Below are positions 1-8,194 of a stretch of DNA of 29,575 nt, one piece after another. The notes under the pieces were generated by a model, which was not told the DNA's origin, ran no database searches, and was given only the letters and a program-made list of their open reading frames with translations. Source of the DNA: CALLMJ01 sp964493765 (lineage in GTDB: Bacteria > Bacteroidota > Bacteroidia > J057 > CALLMJ01); contig CAZBPK010000007.1 in assembly GCA_964493765.1 (NCBI GenBank), forward strand, positions 1-29,575, given 5' to 3'. A program made the position numbers and the translations under genes. Positions within the stretch are counted from its first letter, which is position 1. Every line of letters begins with the position of its first letter.

Positions 1-90
1 ATCTTTTTATTCATGAAGTCAAATTTTAAGAATTTCATGTTGTCAATGATAATTATGCTCTGTAATCAATTGTGCTATTGGACTAAAATC

Positions 91-153
91 TTATTGAGCC
101 TTTAAGCCGCTGACCAGTAGAGCAATAAAGCAAACTATTATTACTTTTTTCAT
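91..153 (-). pseudogene. signal peptide followed at once by a stop codon (possible broken secreted-protein gene)
   Basis: A 20-codon reading frame starts MKKVIIVCFIALL and ends LKAQ, then TAA. This is a textbook Bacteroidota signal peptide (basic start, hydrophobic core, cleavage after AQ) with nothing after it. Past the stop the same frame continues for only about 15 codons to another stop. It could be the 5' remnant of a secreted-protein gene inactivated by a nonsense mutation or deletion, or a chance open frame. No family can be assigned. The remaining bases from 1 to 247 hold no gene I can support. Confidence 0.3.
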
Positions 154-247
154 TTTCAACATATTTTATATGTTAAAGCTATGATATTTAAGCCATTGAT
201 ATAATTTATTTGCTATTGTTTTGTAAAAACACGAAACTTTTCATAAT

Positions 248-1498
248 TTAATATTTTATAATTTTTTTTATTTCTATACTACCAGAGTCCTCTAACCATT
301 TTACAAAATAAACTCCCTCTTTAAGCATGTTTAAATCAAGTAAAAATGTACTTTCATTGGTTAAATTTTGTTGATAAACTTCCTGTCCTAAAATATCGTA
401 AATCCATAATTTTCCGATTAATGGATAATTATTTTGAATGGAAAGATAAGAGGGAGTTATTATCCACTGTAAACTACTGAAATTAGAAGAAACACTAGAT
501 TGCTGAGAATTAATCAAAATTTTTGCTATAACAGGCAAATGGTCTGACATAGAATACAGTGCATTAGCAACTGATAAACTTACAACGGAATTTGAAGTGT
601 TAATTGCGCCATTAAATCGATTGCCATCATTACCAAATGCTTTATAAGATTCAGGAACATATTTTACTTTATTATTTCCGTTAATAATATTTTGATTCAT
701 GAGGATATGGTCAAACCTATCATCTAATCCACCTCCACTGCCTCCATCGGCTTCAGAGCTAATTCGTGTGGCTTGAGTATGAATATCTTTAAAATTTGAG
801 TCATCACTCCAACCGCCGGGTCTATTGATGGGATCGTAAAAACGAATTGTTGTATTGGTATGTGTAATCAAATTTTGATAGGCAACTTCTGAAGAAGTAT
901 ATAAATTCATATCTCCCATGATGATTAAATTGGTATTAGAAGGTAGATTCATATTGTCCAAATAGTTCATAACTGCTTGAGTTTCATTATTTCTTGATGC
1001 AATATCGTTAGAAGTGTTACCTGCTTTTAAATGAACCACACAAACATAAATAAATGTAGAATCCGTTATGGGATTTTGGTTTGGGTCTTTGTAGTATAAT
1101 TTGTATAACATCATATCCCTAATTCCTCCATTAATAAAATACTGATTGGAAAGCTCTACTTTGTTAGAGTTGTAGAATAACATGTTCACTAAAGAAGAAT
1201 TGGTTTGATTAGAATAAACAGCTCGTTTATAGTAATTTCTTCCATCTTGATTTAAAACATTTACCAAAATATTTTGACAATAAGCTGAGTTATTAGAAAC
1301 TTCATTGACCCCAAAAATATCGGGTAAAATTTGATTTATGATCGTTTTTAAATTGGGATTTTTCACGGAAGGTGCTAAAGAACTATGTCCAGTTGAACCG
1401 TACTGCAGTAAATTATAAGTCATTACTGTTAAAGTATCTTGCGATTTTAATTGCAAGGATAATAAGAAAAATACCGAAAGAAGTGTGATTTTTTTCAT
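248..1498 (-). CDS. secreted endonuclease/exonuclease/phosphatase-fold protein with T9SS sorting domain
   Basis: The protein is 416 residues with a signal peptide (1-19, ending LKSQ), an EEP (DNase I-like) domain at about 22-330 and a C-terminal type A sorting domain at about 340-416. EEP motifs are visible in order: MTYNLL at 26, a GVNEV motif carrying the metal-binding Glu at about 66, VVHLKA with His156, GDMN at 195-198, DDRFDHI at 259-265, and SDHLPV with the catalytic Asp-His at 319-320. The tail (YDILGQEV, then LKEGVYFVKW and a basic IKKIIKY end) is typical of cargo exported by the type IX system and attached to or released from the cell surface. The substrate is unknown: a secreted nuclease or a phosphodiesterase are both possible. 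Its start overlaps the stop of the NRDE gene by four bases, so the two are probably cotranscribed. Confidence 0.85.
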   Translation of the reverse strand: MKKITLLSVFFLLSLQLKSQDTLTVMTYNLLQYGSTGHSSLAPSVKNPNLKTIINQILPDIFGVNEVSNNSAYCQNILVNVLNQDGRNYYKRAVYSNQTNSSLVNMLFYNSNKVELSNQYFINGGIRDMMLYKLYYKDPNQNPITDSTFIYVCVVHLKAGNTSNDIASRNNETQAVMNYLDNMNLPSNTNLIIMGDMNLYTSSEVAYQNLITHTNTTIRFYDPINRPGGWSDDSNFKDIHTQATRISSEADGGSGGGLDDRFDHILMNQNIINGNNKVKYVPESYKAFGNDGNRFNGAINTSNSVVSLSVANALYSMSDHLPVIAKILINSQQSSVSSNFSSLQWIITPSYLSIQNNYPLIGKLWIYDILGQEVYQQNLTNESTFLLDLNMLKEGVYFVKWLEDSGSIEIKKIIKY

Positions 1499-2199
1499 AA
1501 TATGATTTTTTGTTGATGAGATTTTAGTAGATCTTTATATTCAAAAATTCGTTGATTTTGTGTATGAATAGCTTGAGAAATACTGACAGTTTGCCCTTCA
1601 CCAGGTACAACCATTGCCATATTTGAACGAGGATTTCCATTTCCACCATGTAAATGAAAAGATAATATTTCTTCAGAACTTGCCTCTTGGTGTGCTTCAA
1701 TCCATTGATTCCACCAGATTTCCCTTTCTTTAATAGTTTCTATGGGATAAACAGTTACTGCTGACCATATTAAAGGATTTTCAGGATTTTTGGGCAAATA
1801 ATGCAATTCTTGACTATCCCAAACATACACATTTAATTGTAATTGGTTTTCTGAACTTACAGAAATAATGGTAAAGGGTTCTATCCCCTCTAAATCATAA
1901 TTGATAATAAATTGATGGAAATTATGAGCGGATTGAAAAGAAAATTCTTTCAAAATGAGCCCACGACTTTTTTTGTAAGGAGGGTTAGGCTTATGTTTCA
2001 TAAACCCCCCATTTAATAATGAGATAGTACCATAAGCATAATCTAAAATCCAAGTACCATTTCCTTGAGGGTCAGTAGGATAAATAAATTGATTTTCATA
2101 AATTTTGGGTGGTTCAGCAATAGGACGCCAAATTTTCTCATCACGATTATGAGTTAAAACATAACCATTTTTTTTAGGATAGAATGAAACAGTACACAT
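1495..2199 (-). CDS. NRDE family (TANGO2-like) protein
   Basis: The protein has 234 residues and begins Met-Cys, the conserved N-terminus of the family, followed by the signature NRDE at residues 18-21 within THNRDE. A GNGTWI stretch and a conserved GG before Phe (LLNGGF) also fit. TANGO2 relatives are cytoplasmic or mitochondrial proteins whose biochemical role is not settled; heme trafficking and lipid metabolism have been proposed for eukaryotic members. A Cys at position 2 is compatible with an N-terminal nucleophile hydrolase, but activity is not shown. The gene is first in a two-gene unit with the secreted EEP protein. The family call is secure, the function is not. Confidence 0.85.
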   Translation of the reverse strand: MCTVSFYPKKNGYVLTHNRDEKIWRPIAEPPKIYENQFIYPTDPQGNGTWILDYAYGTISLLNGGFMKHKPNPPYKKSRGLILKEFSFQSAHNFHQFIINYDLEGIEPFTIISVSSENQLQLNVYVWDSQELHYLPKNPENPLIWSAVTVYPIETIKEREIWWNQWIEAHQEASSEEILSFHLHGGNGNPRSNMAMVVPGEGQTVSISQAIHTQNQRIFEYKDLLKSHQQKIIL

Positions 2200-2207
2200 T
2201 GATACCG

Positions 2208-2215
2208 CAAAAATA
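2208..2215 (-). promoter_or_regulatory. putative -7 promoter element of the NRDE gene
   Basis: On the minus strand the sequence reads TATTTTTG, matching the Bacteroidota -7 consensus TAnnTTTG. It lies about nine bases before the ATG at 2199, so the mRNA would have a very short leader. No well-spaced TTTG -33 element is evident. Confidence 0.45.
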
Positions 2216-2280
2216 TTTTTTTTTCTGCAAAATTATGAATTTTTTATGTAAATAATTAACTAATAATTTTATGAACACTT

Positions 2281-3282
2281 TCAACTTACCCAAGTCTTTG
2301 TAAATTCTATTATTTTTTTTATCTCCTCAAAACTTAAAGTTTGCTGAGCATCAGAAACCGATTTTTCAGGTTCTTGATGGACTTCAATTAAAATGCCGTC
2401 AGCACCAGCGGCTAATGCAGCCAATGCTATGTTGGGAACATATTTTCTTATGCCAATTCCATGAGAAGGGTCTCCAAAAACCGGTAAATGAGTTTTATCC
2501 TTTAAAATCGCTATAGCATTGACATCAAAGCAGTTCCTATACGCAGTTTCATAAGTTCTTATGCCTCTTTCGCATAAAATGATTTTGGGGTTGCCTGCAG
2601 AAAAAATGTATTCCGCTGAATATAAAAGTTCTTCAATCGTACCTGAAATTCCTCTTTTGAGTAATACAGGCTTATCGATTTTGCCGAGTGCATCTAATAA
2701 ATTGAAATTCTGTGAGTTCCTTGCTCCTACTTGAAAAATATCTACGTAGGGATACATGGGTTCAATTTGGCTAACTTCCATTACTTCGGTAACAATTTTA
2801 ATATTATAGCTTTGCGCAATTTGATGAAACATTTTTAGACCCTCAATTCCTAGACCTCTAAAAGAATAAGGAGAACTTCTGGGTTTAAAAATACCACCTC
2901 GCATTAATCGTATTCCATTATTATGTAAAAATTGGCAAATTTTTTCTACCTGCTGTTCATCTTCTATAGAACAAGGACCCGCAATGATTTTCTCCCCCTT
3001 TCTTCCACCGATAAACACTTCATTACCTAAATCATAAACCGAAGGCTCTACCCTCCATTTGTTGGATACTAATGGGTAAGGTTCTGGTACATAATGTACG
3101 TCTTTAACATAATTTTTATTACCAATTATACGAATATCTAGTTTCTGAGCAACTTGCACTACCCAAAATCGCTGAAATCCTGTTTGAACTTCTGAAATTT
3201 TTCCTTTTTGTTCTACCAAAATGGATTTTAATTCTTGTTGGTTTTCTTCGTTAATGAATGGTTGTAACTGTATTAAAATCAT
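2281..3282 (-). CDS. aroF: 3-deoxy-7-phosphoheptulonate (DAHP) synthase, KDO8PS-like class I
   Basis: This enzyme condenses phosphoenolpyruvate with erythrose 4-phosphate, the first step of the shikimate pathway. The protein is 333 residues: an N-terminal ferredoxin-like domain (about 1-70), which in related enzymes such as that of Thermotoga gives allosteric control, then a TIM barrel from about 85. Motifs include AGPCSIE at 101-107, the RGGIFKPRSSPYSFRG substrate loop at about 128, LLKRG, CERGIRT and DPSHGIG. No chorismate mutase domain is fused. It is the last gene of the trp operon, with its ATG overlapping the trpA TGA by four bases (ATGA). It should therefore be cotranscribed with trp and subject to the leader attenuator. 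The paralogue letter in the symbol is conventional. Confidence 0.93.
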   Translation of the reverse strand: MILIQLQPFINEENQQELKSILVEQKGKISEVQTGFQRFWVVQVAQKLDIRIIGNKNYVKDVHYVPEPYPLVSNKWRVEPSVYDLGNEVFIGGRKGEKIIAGPCSIEDEQQVEKICQFLHNNGIRLMRGGIFKPRSSPYSFRGLGIEGLKMFHQIAQSYNIKIVTEVMEVSQIEPMYPYVDIFQVGARNSQNFNLLDALGKIDKPVLLKRGISGTIEELLYSAEYIFSAGNPKIILCERGIRTYETAYRNCFDVNAIAILKDKTHLPVFGDPSHGIGIRKYVPNIALAALAAGADGILIEVHQEPEKSVSDAQQTLSFEEIKKIIEFTKTWVS

Positions 3283-4046
3283 GATTTTATGCTTTGAATA
3301 AAGTTTTTGATATTTTCTGATGTAATGTTATGTTTATCCATAAATTTTAAAAATTCAGTGCCAATAATTGCACCATTAGCGTATTGACAAGCCATTTGAA
3401 AGGTAGCTTTATCACGTATTCCAAAACCAATCATTTTAGGTATATCTTGAAAATGCGTTTGTACGCTTTCATAATAACTTTTTTGTTTTTCAAAATGAAC
3501 ATTTTGACCAGTGATAGAATGGTCAGAAACTATGTAAACAAATCCAGTAGTTAATTCTTTGATTTTTTGCATTCTATGGAAAGGTGTGGAAGGAGTTACC
3601 AAAAATATACTGTTGATGTTGCGTGAATGCATTTCGGATTGAAAGTATTTTTCATAAAATTCTAAGGGCATATCAGGAATTATGAGTCCATCAATTTGAT
3701 TTTGAGAACATTGTTCTAAAAAATTATGGATACCCATTTGTAAAATCGGGTTCAAATAGCCCATTAAAATTAATGGAGTTGATGTAGGAGGAAGTTGTGT
3801 AAGTTGTTGAAAAAGAACTTTTAAGTTCATACCATTTTGGATAGCTTTTTGGCTTGCCGCTTGAATAACGGGTCCATCTGCTAATGGGTCAGAAAAAGGA
3901 AACCCAATTTCTATCATATCTACTTGACATTGAGATAGATATTCTATCAAAGGAACTGTATCCAAAAGTTTTGGGAAACCCGCCATACAGTAGATAGAAA
4001 GCAAATTTTCTTTTTGATTTTGAAAAATTTTTTGTAATTTATTCAT
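3279..4046 (-). CDS. trpA: tryptophan synthase alpha subunit
   Basis: The alpha subunit cleaves indole-3-glycerol phosphate to indole and glyceraldehyde 3-phosphate and channels indole to TrpB. The 255-residue length is normal for the family. The signature IEIGFPFSDPLADGP holds the two catalytic acids, Glu46 and Asp57. IYIVSDHS-like and IGFGIRD motifs (phosphate site) follow. The ATG at 4046 overlaps the trpB stop by eight bases, and the TGA overlaps the DAHP synthase start. Trp genes in this order, with subunits adjacent, make the assignment firm. Confidence 0.96.
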   Translation of the reverse strand: MNKLQKIFQNQKENLLSIYCMAGFPKLLDTVPLIEYLSQCQVDMIEIGFPFSDPLADGPVIQAASQKAIQNGMNLKVLFQQLTQLPPTSTPLILMGYLNPILQMGIHNFLEQCSQNQIDGLIIPDMPLEFYEKYFQSEMHSRNINSIFLVTPSTPFHRMQKIKELTTGFVYIVSDHSITGQNVHFEKQKSYYESVQTHFQDIPKMIGFGIRDKATFQMACQYANGAIIGTEFLKFMDKHNITSENIKNFIQSIKS

Positions 4047-5217
4047 ATTGAAATACTTGTTGATAAGTGTTCATATCTTTATCGCCACGTCCTGAAAGGT
4101 TAATTACTACAATATCATCAGATTTAAAATTTAATTTTTTTAAAGCAGCAATCGCATGTGCAGATTCTAATGCAGGAATAATTCCTTCTAATTGAGTAAG
4201 TTCTAATGCAGCCTCTAAGGCTTCATTGTCAGTTGCAGAAAGTACTTGTGCTAAATCTGCGTCATGTAAATAGCTATGAATAGGACCAATTCCGGGATAA
4301 TCTAAACCTGCGGAAATAGAATGAGGCTCAAAAATTTGACCATCTTCCGTTTGTATTAAATAACTTAAAGAACCATGTAAAATTCCTTTTTTACCCAATG
4401 CAATGGTAGCCGCTGTTTTTTGGGTATGAATTCCTTCTCCTGCAGCTTCCACTGCAACAAGTTTTGTGAAACCGTTACCTATAAATTGATAAAAAGCGCC
4501 AATAGCGTTACTTCCACCTCCAACACAAGCAATTACATAGTTCGGTATTACATGTTCTAATTCTTGGAGTTGATGTTTTATTTCTTGACTAATAATGGAT
4601 TGAAAAAGTGTAACTATATCAGGATAAGGATGTGGACCTACGACAGAACCGATAACATAATAAGTATTTTGAGGGTCTTGAATCCAAGCTCTTATCGCTT
4701 CATTGGTCGCATCTTTGAGCGTTTTGCTTCCTGAAGTAGCTGGAGTTACTTTAGAACCTAACATTTTCATTCTCAAAACATTCAGTTTTTGTCTTTCCAT
4801 ATCTTTTTCACCCATAAATATTTCACAAGGCATATTTAATAAGGCACAAGCTGTTGCTGTTGCTACTCCATGTTGCCCTGCACCGGTTTCTGCAATGATT
4901 CTTTTCTTCCCCATATATTTTGCTAACAATACTTGCCCTATGGCATTATTGATTTTATGGGCTCCTGTATGGCATAAATCTTCTCGTTTTAGGAAAATTT
5001 TTGTTCCATACTTTTGAGATAAATTTTGGGCTTTGTATAAAGGGGTAGGTCTGCCTACGTAATTTTTTAAGTAATTTTTGTACTCTTTTTGAAAACTTTC
5101 AGAATAAATGATTGTTTCATAATTCTCTTGCAATTCACTAACATTTTGGTACAACATTTCAGGAATAAATGCTCCACCATATTCACCGTAATATCCATTT
5201 TTATCGGGTCTTATCAT
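4039..5217 (-). CDS. trpB: tryptophan synthase beta subunit
   Basis: TrpB is the PLP enzyme that joins indole and serine to make tryptophan. The protein has 392 residues, typical of TrpB1 (the form that pairs with TrpA). Visible motifs are GEYGGAFIPE at the N-terminus, REDLCHTGAHKINN with the Schiff-base lysine near residue 88, AETGAGQHGVA with the catalytic Glu, the phosphate-binding CVGGGSNAIG and the C-terminal LSGRGDKD. The gene overlaps trpF by 17 bases and trpA by eight, so translation is probably coupled along the operon. Confidence 0.97.
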   Translation of the reverse strand: MIRPDKNGYYGEYGGAFIPEMLYQNVSELQENYETIIYSESFQKEYKNYLKNYVGRPTPLYKAQNLSQKYGTKIFLKREDLCHTGAHKINNAIGQVLLAKYMGKKRIIAETGAGQHGVATATACALLNMPCEIFMGEKDMERQKLNVLRMKMLGSKVTPATSGSKTLKDATNEAIRAWIQDPQNTYYVIGSVVGPHPYPDIVTLFQSIISQEIKHQLQELEHVIPNYVIACVGGGSNAIGAFYQFIGNGFTKLVAVEAAGEGIHTQKTAATIALGKKGILHGSLSYLIQTEDGQIFEPHSISAGLDYPGIGPIHSYLHDADLAQVLSATDNEALEAALELTQLEGIIPALESAHAIAALKKLNFKSDDIVVINLSGRGDKDMNTYQQVFQYE

Positions 5218-5830
5218 ATTTTTTAATGTTTGGAAATCCTTGTTTAAGTAATGAAATGTCTTTAATTCCGGGTTGAATTTCCCAACGGCTATTCCAATCT
5301 AAACCAATCATTTGAGAATGGTTAAGGTTTAAAACCTCGTTTAAATTTTCTAAACTTATACCTCCAGCCAGTAAAAATGGTGTCTGAATTTTGTAATTTT
5401 TTAATAAATTCCAATCAAAAGATTTTCCACTTCCTCCGGTTTCAGCATCTAATAAAAAATAGCTACAATAAGGTTCGAATGAATGAAGTATCTGAAAATC
5501 AAATTTTTCATCAATACCAAATGCTTTGATAATTTCAATGCCTTCATTTTTTAATTGTTTACACAAATCAGGGCTTTCTTTTCCATGAAGTTGAACATAA
5601 TCTAAATTATAATGTTTAACCAATTTTAGCACTTCTTCTAAATTAGGGTTTACAAATACTCCTACTTTTTTAACATCCTTTGAAATGGGTGGCAAAGAAC
5701 TTAAAGTAAAGTATCTTTTAGAAAGTGGATAAAAAATAAAGCCAAGAAAATCGGGTTGAAGTTGTATAACTTCTTGTATATTAACATAATCATTTAAACC
5801 GCAGACTTTGATTTTTAAGTTTATTTCCAT
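5201..5830 (-). CDS. trpF: phosphoribosylanthranilate isomerase
   Basis: TrpF converts N-(5-phosphoribosyl)anthranilate to CdRP, the third step of tryptophan synthesis. The protein is a 209-residue single TIM barrel. KVCGLN near the start carries the catalytic Cys, followed by FVNPN, VQLHGKE, DAETGGSGKSFDW with the catalytic Asp, LLAGGIS and a C-terminal PGIKD. The usual S-G-V/F-E element before PGxKD is here SRWE, an acceptable variant. The ATG at 5830 overlaps the trpC stop by ten bases. It is a separate gene here, not fused to trpC as in enterobacteria. Confidence 0.95.
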   Translation of the reverse strand: MEINLKIKVCGLNDYVNIQEVIQLQPDFLGFIFYPLSKRYFTLSSLPPISKDVKKVGVFVNPNLEEVLKLVKHYNLDYVQLHGKESPDLCKQLKNEGIEIIKAFGIDEKFDFQILHSFEPYCSYFLLDAETGGSGKSFDWNLLKNYKIQTPFLLAGGISLENLNEVLNLNHSQMIGLDWNSRWEIQPGIKDISLLKQGFPNIKKYDKTR

Positions 5831-6624
5831 AATTCTTGTGCTTTTTCAATCAATTCCTTACATGCAAAACCAGGATTGTGAGACTTCATAAAATATTCAC
5901 CCATCAGAAATCCATTGTATCCTAATTTTTTTAAGTTCACTAAAGTATCTGGAGAATGAATACCGCTTTCAGCAATTTTATATATTTTTTGGGGTAATTT
6001 TTCAAATAATTTGATACTATTTTGGTAGTCAAATTGTAAAGTATCTAAATTACGGTGGTTGATACCCGCAATATCATAATCCGTAAAAAGAGAGCATTTT
6101 TGAATATCTTTTTCATCATGAAATTCTAAAATTACTTCCAAACCAAGGCTTTTAGCAAAATCAGTAAGTTTTTGAATTTGAGAGAAATCTAAAATTCTTA
6201 CAATCAATAAAATGACATCGGCTCCTAAAGATTTGGCTTCTACGATTTGATACTCATCTAAAATAAAGTCTTTACGCAAAATTGGGCAGAAATGCCAATT
6301 ACGAGCAACAGACAAATCATCAGATTTTGCTCCAAAATATTTTTCATCGGTTAAAATAGATAAAGCACAAGCCCCTGATTGCATGTAACTTAAGGTAACT
6401 TCTTCTACCTTTGCATATTCATTAATAATTCCTTTAGACGGAGACTTTCGTTTAAATTCTGCAATGATAGAAAATTGATTTTCAAATTTTTGTAAATATT
6501 TTTTTAAGGAAACACACTCCGTTGAAAAGTAGATAGACTTTTCTAAATATTTTATCGGATAGATGGATTTTTTTTCCTCAATTTCTTTGCGTTTATCCAA
6601 AACAATTTTCTCTAATAGATTCAT
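5821..6624 (-). CDS. trpC: indole-3-glycerol phosphate synthase
   Basis: TrpC closes the indole ring of CdRP to give indole-3-glycerol phosphate. The protein is 267 residues, TIM barrel. Family motifs in order are IIAEFKRKSPSKG (catalytic Glu and Lys), SILTDEKYFGA, LRKDFILDEYQI, AGINHRNL, and IAESGI followed by GFLMGEYFM for phosphate binding. The ATG shares a four-base ATGA overlap with the trpD stop. The length is normal and no residue is missing. Confidence 0.96.
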   Translation of the reverse strand: MNLLEKIVLDKRKEIEEKKSIYPIKYLEKSIYFSTECVSLKKYLQKFENQFSIIAEFKRKSPSKGIINEYAKVEEVTLSYMQSGACALSILTDEKYFGAKSDDLSVARNWHFCPILRKDFILDEYQIVEAKSLGADVILLIVRILDFSQIQKLTDFAKSLGLEVILEFHDEKDIQKCSLFTDYDIAGINHRNLDTLQFDYQNSIKLFEKLPQKIYKIAESGIHSPDTLVNLKKLGYNGFLMGEYFMKSHNPGFACKELIEKAQELWK

Positions 6625-7613
6625 AAGTTTAAGGATTTAAGAATTTCAAAACTTTTTAATGCTTTTAAGTTAAATAAACTATCTTCTGCTAAATTTTTAG
6701 CTGTATCTAAATTGCAAGATTTAAACAACTGAATTGCTAAAGCTGCATTCGCTATAACGACCTGATTTTGAGCATCATTACCTTTTCCTTTTAATATATT
6801 CATAAAGATTTCTGCACTTTCTTGAACAGTATTACCGCCTTGGAGTGCCTCTGGCTGTAAAAAATTAAACCCTAAATCCAACGGATTTACCAAATCTTCA
6901 TGATAATGGGAAAAAAGTTTAAACTCGGAGGTTAAGGAAATTTCGTCGTATCCATCAGTAGTATGATACACAAAATATTTTTTTCCTTCTTGTTGAAGCA
7001 AAAAATGATACATTCTTGCTAGTTCTAAACTAAAAACCCCATTAAATTGGAACAGAGGTTGTGCGGGATTAATTAATGGTCCTAAAACGTTAAAAAATGT
7101 TTTTATTTGTAATTCTTTACGAATATTAGCAACCGATTTTAACGCTGGATGGAATAAAGGTGCGTGCATAAAGCAAATATTAGCTTTTTCTAATTGTTTG
7201 CGAAGCAAATCCTGTGAGTGGGTAAATACAATTCCTAAAGTTTGAAGTACAGTGGAAGAGCCTGATATTGAAGTTACTCCGTAATTACCATGTTTGGCAA
7301 CTGGAATTCCTGCTCCTGCTAACACAATTGCAGTAATCGTTGAAATGTTAAAAGTATTTTTGGAATCACCTCCTGTTCCACAAACATCTATTATTTGATG
7401 AGTACCCAAATCTATGGTAATACATAACTCTAATAGTGCTTCACGAAATCCTTTCAATTCTTCTAAAGTGATACCTCTCATCATAAAAACTGTTAAAAAT
7501 GAAGCAATTTGTGATGCTGGGTAATTATTTTGTGTTAAATCTATTAACACTTGTTTCGCTTTTTCTTTGTCAAAACTTTCGTAATCTAGTAAAGACTGTA
7601 AGATTTTTTTCAT
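6621..7613 (-). CDS. trpD: anthranilate phosphoribosyltransferase
   Basis: TrpD transfers phosphoribose from PRPP to anthranilate. The glycine-rich PRPP loop DVCGTGGDSKNTFNIST and the KHGNYGVTSISGSS motif are intact. The open frame extends ten codons further upstream, but I start at the ATG at 7613 (MKKILQSLLDYE). This gives a family-like N-terminus, 330 residues, and an ATGA overlap with the trpG stop, as at other junctions of this operon. It stands alone rather than fused to TrpG. Confidence 0.95.
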   Translation of the reverse strand: MKKILQSLLDYESFDKEKAKQVLIDLTQNNYPASQIASFLTVFMMRGITLEELKGFREALLELCITIDLGTHQIIDVCGTGGDSKNTFNISTITAIVLAGAGIPVAKHGNYGVTSISGSSTVLQTLGIVFTHSQDLLRKQLEKANICFMHAPLFHPALKSVANIRKELQIKTFFNVLGPLINPAQPLFQFNGVFSLELARMYHFLLQQEGKKYFVYHTTDGYDEISLTSEFKLFSHYHEDLVNPLDLGFNFLQPEALQGGNTVQESAEIFMNILKGKGNDAQNQVVIANAALAIQLFKSCNLDTAKNLAEDSLFNLKALKSFEILKSLNL

Positions 7614-8194
7614 AATGATTGTTCTTTTTGATGATGAACCCAATTGTAAATGATTTGATACCCGTGCTCTGTTAATATAGATTCGGGATGGAATTGTACA
7701 CCTCTGATATCTAAATACTTATGACGTATAGCCATATTATTACCTTTTTCATCTACCGCTAATAGTTCTAATTCATTTCCTAACTTATCTATTATCCATG
7801 AATGGTAATGACCAATTAGAAATTCTTTTGGGCATTGATGAAATAAATAATCTTCTTGTAAGATTTTAATTTTTGAACTTACACCATGTAATGGGAAATC
7901 TAAATTTTTTAAACGAGAATGAAAAATTTCTCCAATAGATTGATGTCCCAAACATACCCCCAAAATACTTTTGGTTGAACCGTAAGTTTGAAGGATAGGC
8001 ATCATAATGCCTGCTTCATGAGGTAATCCGGGACCCGGAGAAATAAGAATTTTATCAAAATTTTGGATATATTCTAAAGAAATTTCATCATTTCTTTTAA
8101 CTTCCAAATCTGTTATTCCAACTTCGTAGAGTAAGTTCACCAAATTATAGGTAAACGAATCGTAGTTGTCAATTACGATAATTTTAGTATTCAT
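7610..8194 (-). CDS. trpG: anthranilate synthase component II (glutamine amidotransferase)
   Basis: TrpG hydrolyses glutamine and passes ammonia to TrpE. The class I amidotransferase triad is visible: Cys in GVCLGHQ, and His and Glu in VQFHPES. ISPGPG forms the oxyanion strand. Possible starts are TTG at 8206, ATG at 8200 and ATG at 8194; I prefer 8194 (MNTKIIVIDNYDSF, 194 residues) because homologues start just before the IDNYDSF motif. It overlaps the trpE stop by 11 bases. In some bacteria TrpG is shared with PabB; no pab gene is in the window. Confidence 0.94.
   Translation of the reverse strand: MNTKIIVIDNYDSFTYNLVNLLYEVGITDLEVKRNDEISLEYIQNFDKILISPGPGLPHEAGIMMPILQTYGSTKSILGVCLGHQSIGEIFHSRLKNLDFPLHGVSSKIKILQEDYLFHQCPKEFLIGHYHSWIIDKLGNELELLAVDEKGNNMAIRHKYLDIRGVQFHPESILTEHGYQIIYNWVHHQKEQSL

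Noticed and set aside
4703..5017. 104-codon plus-strand open frame opposite trpB
   Set aside because: It is antisense to a well-supported gene, has low-complexity composition and no recognisable family.
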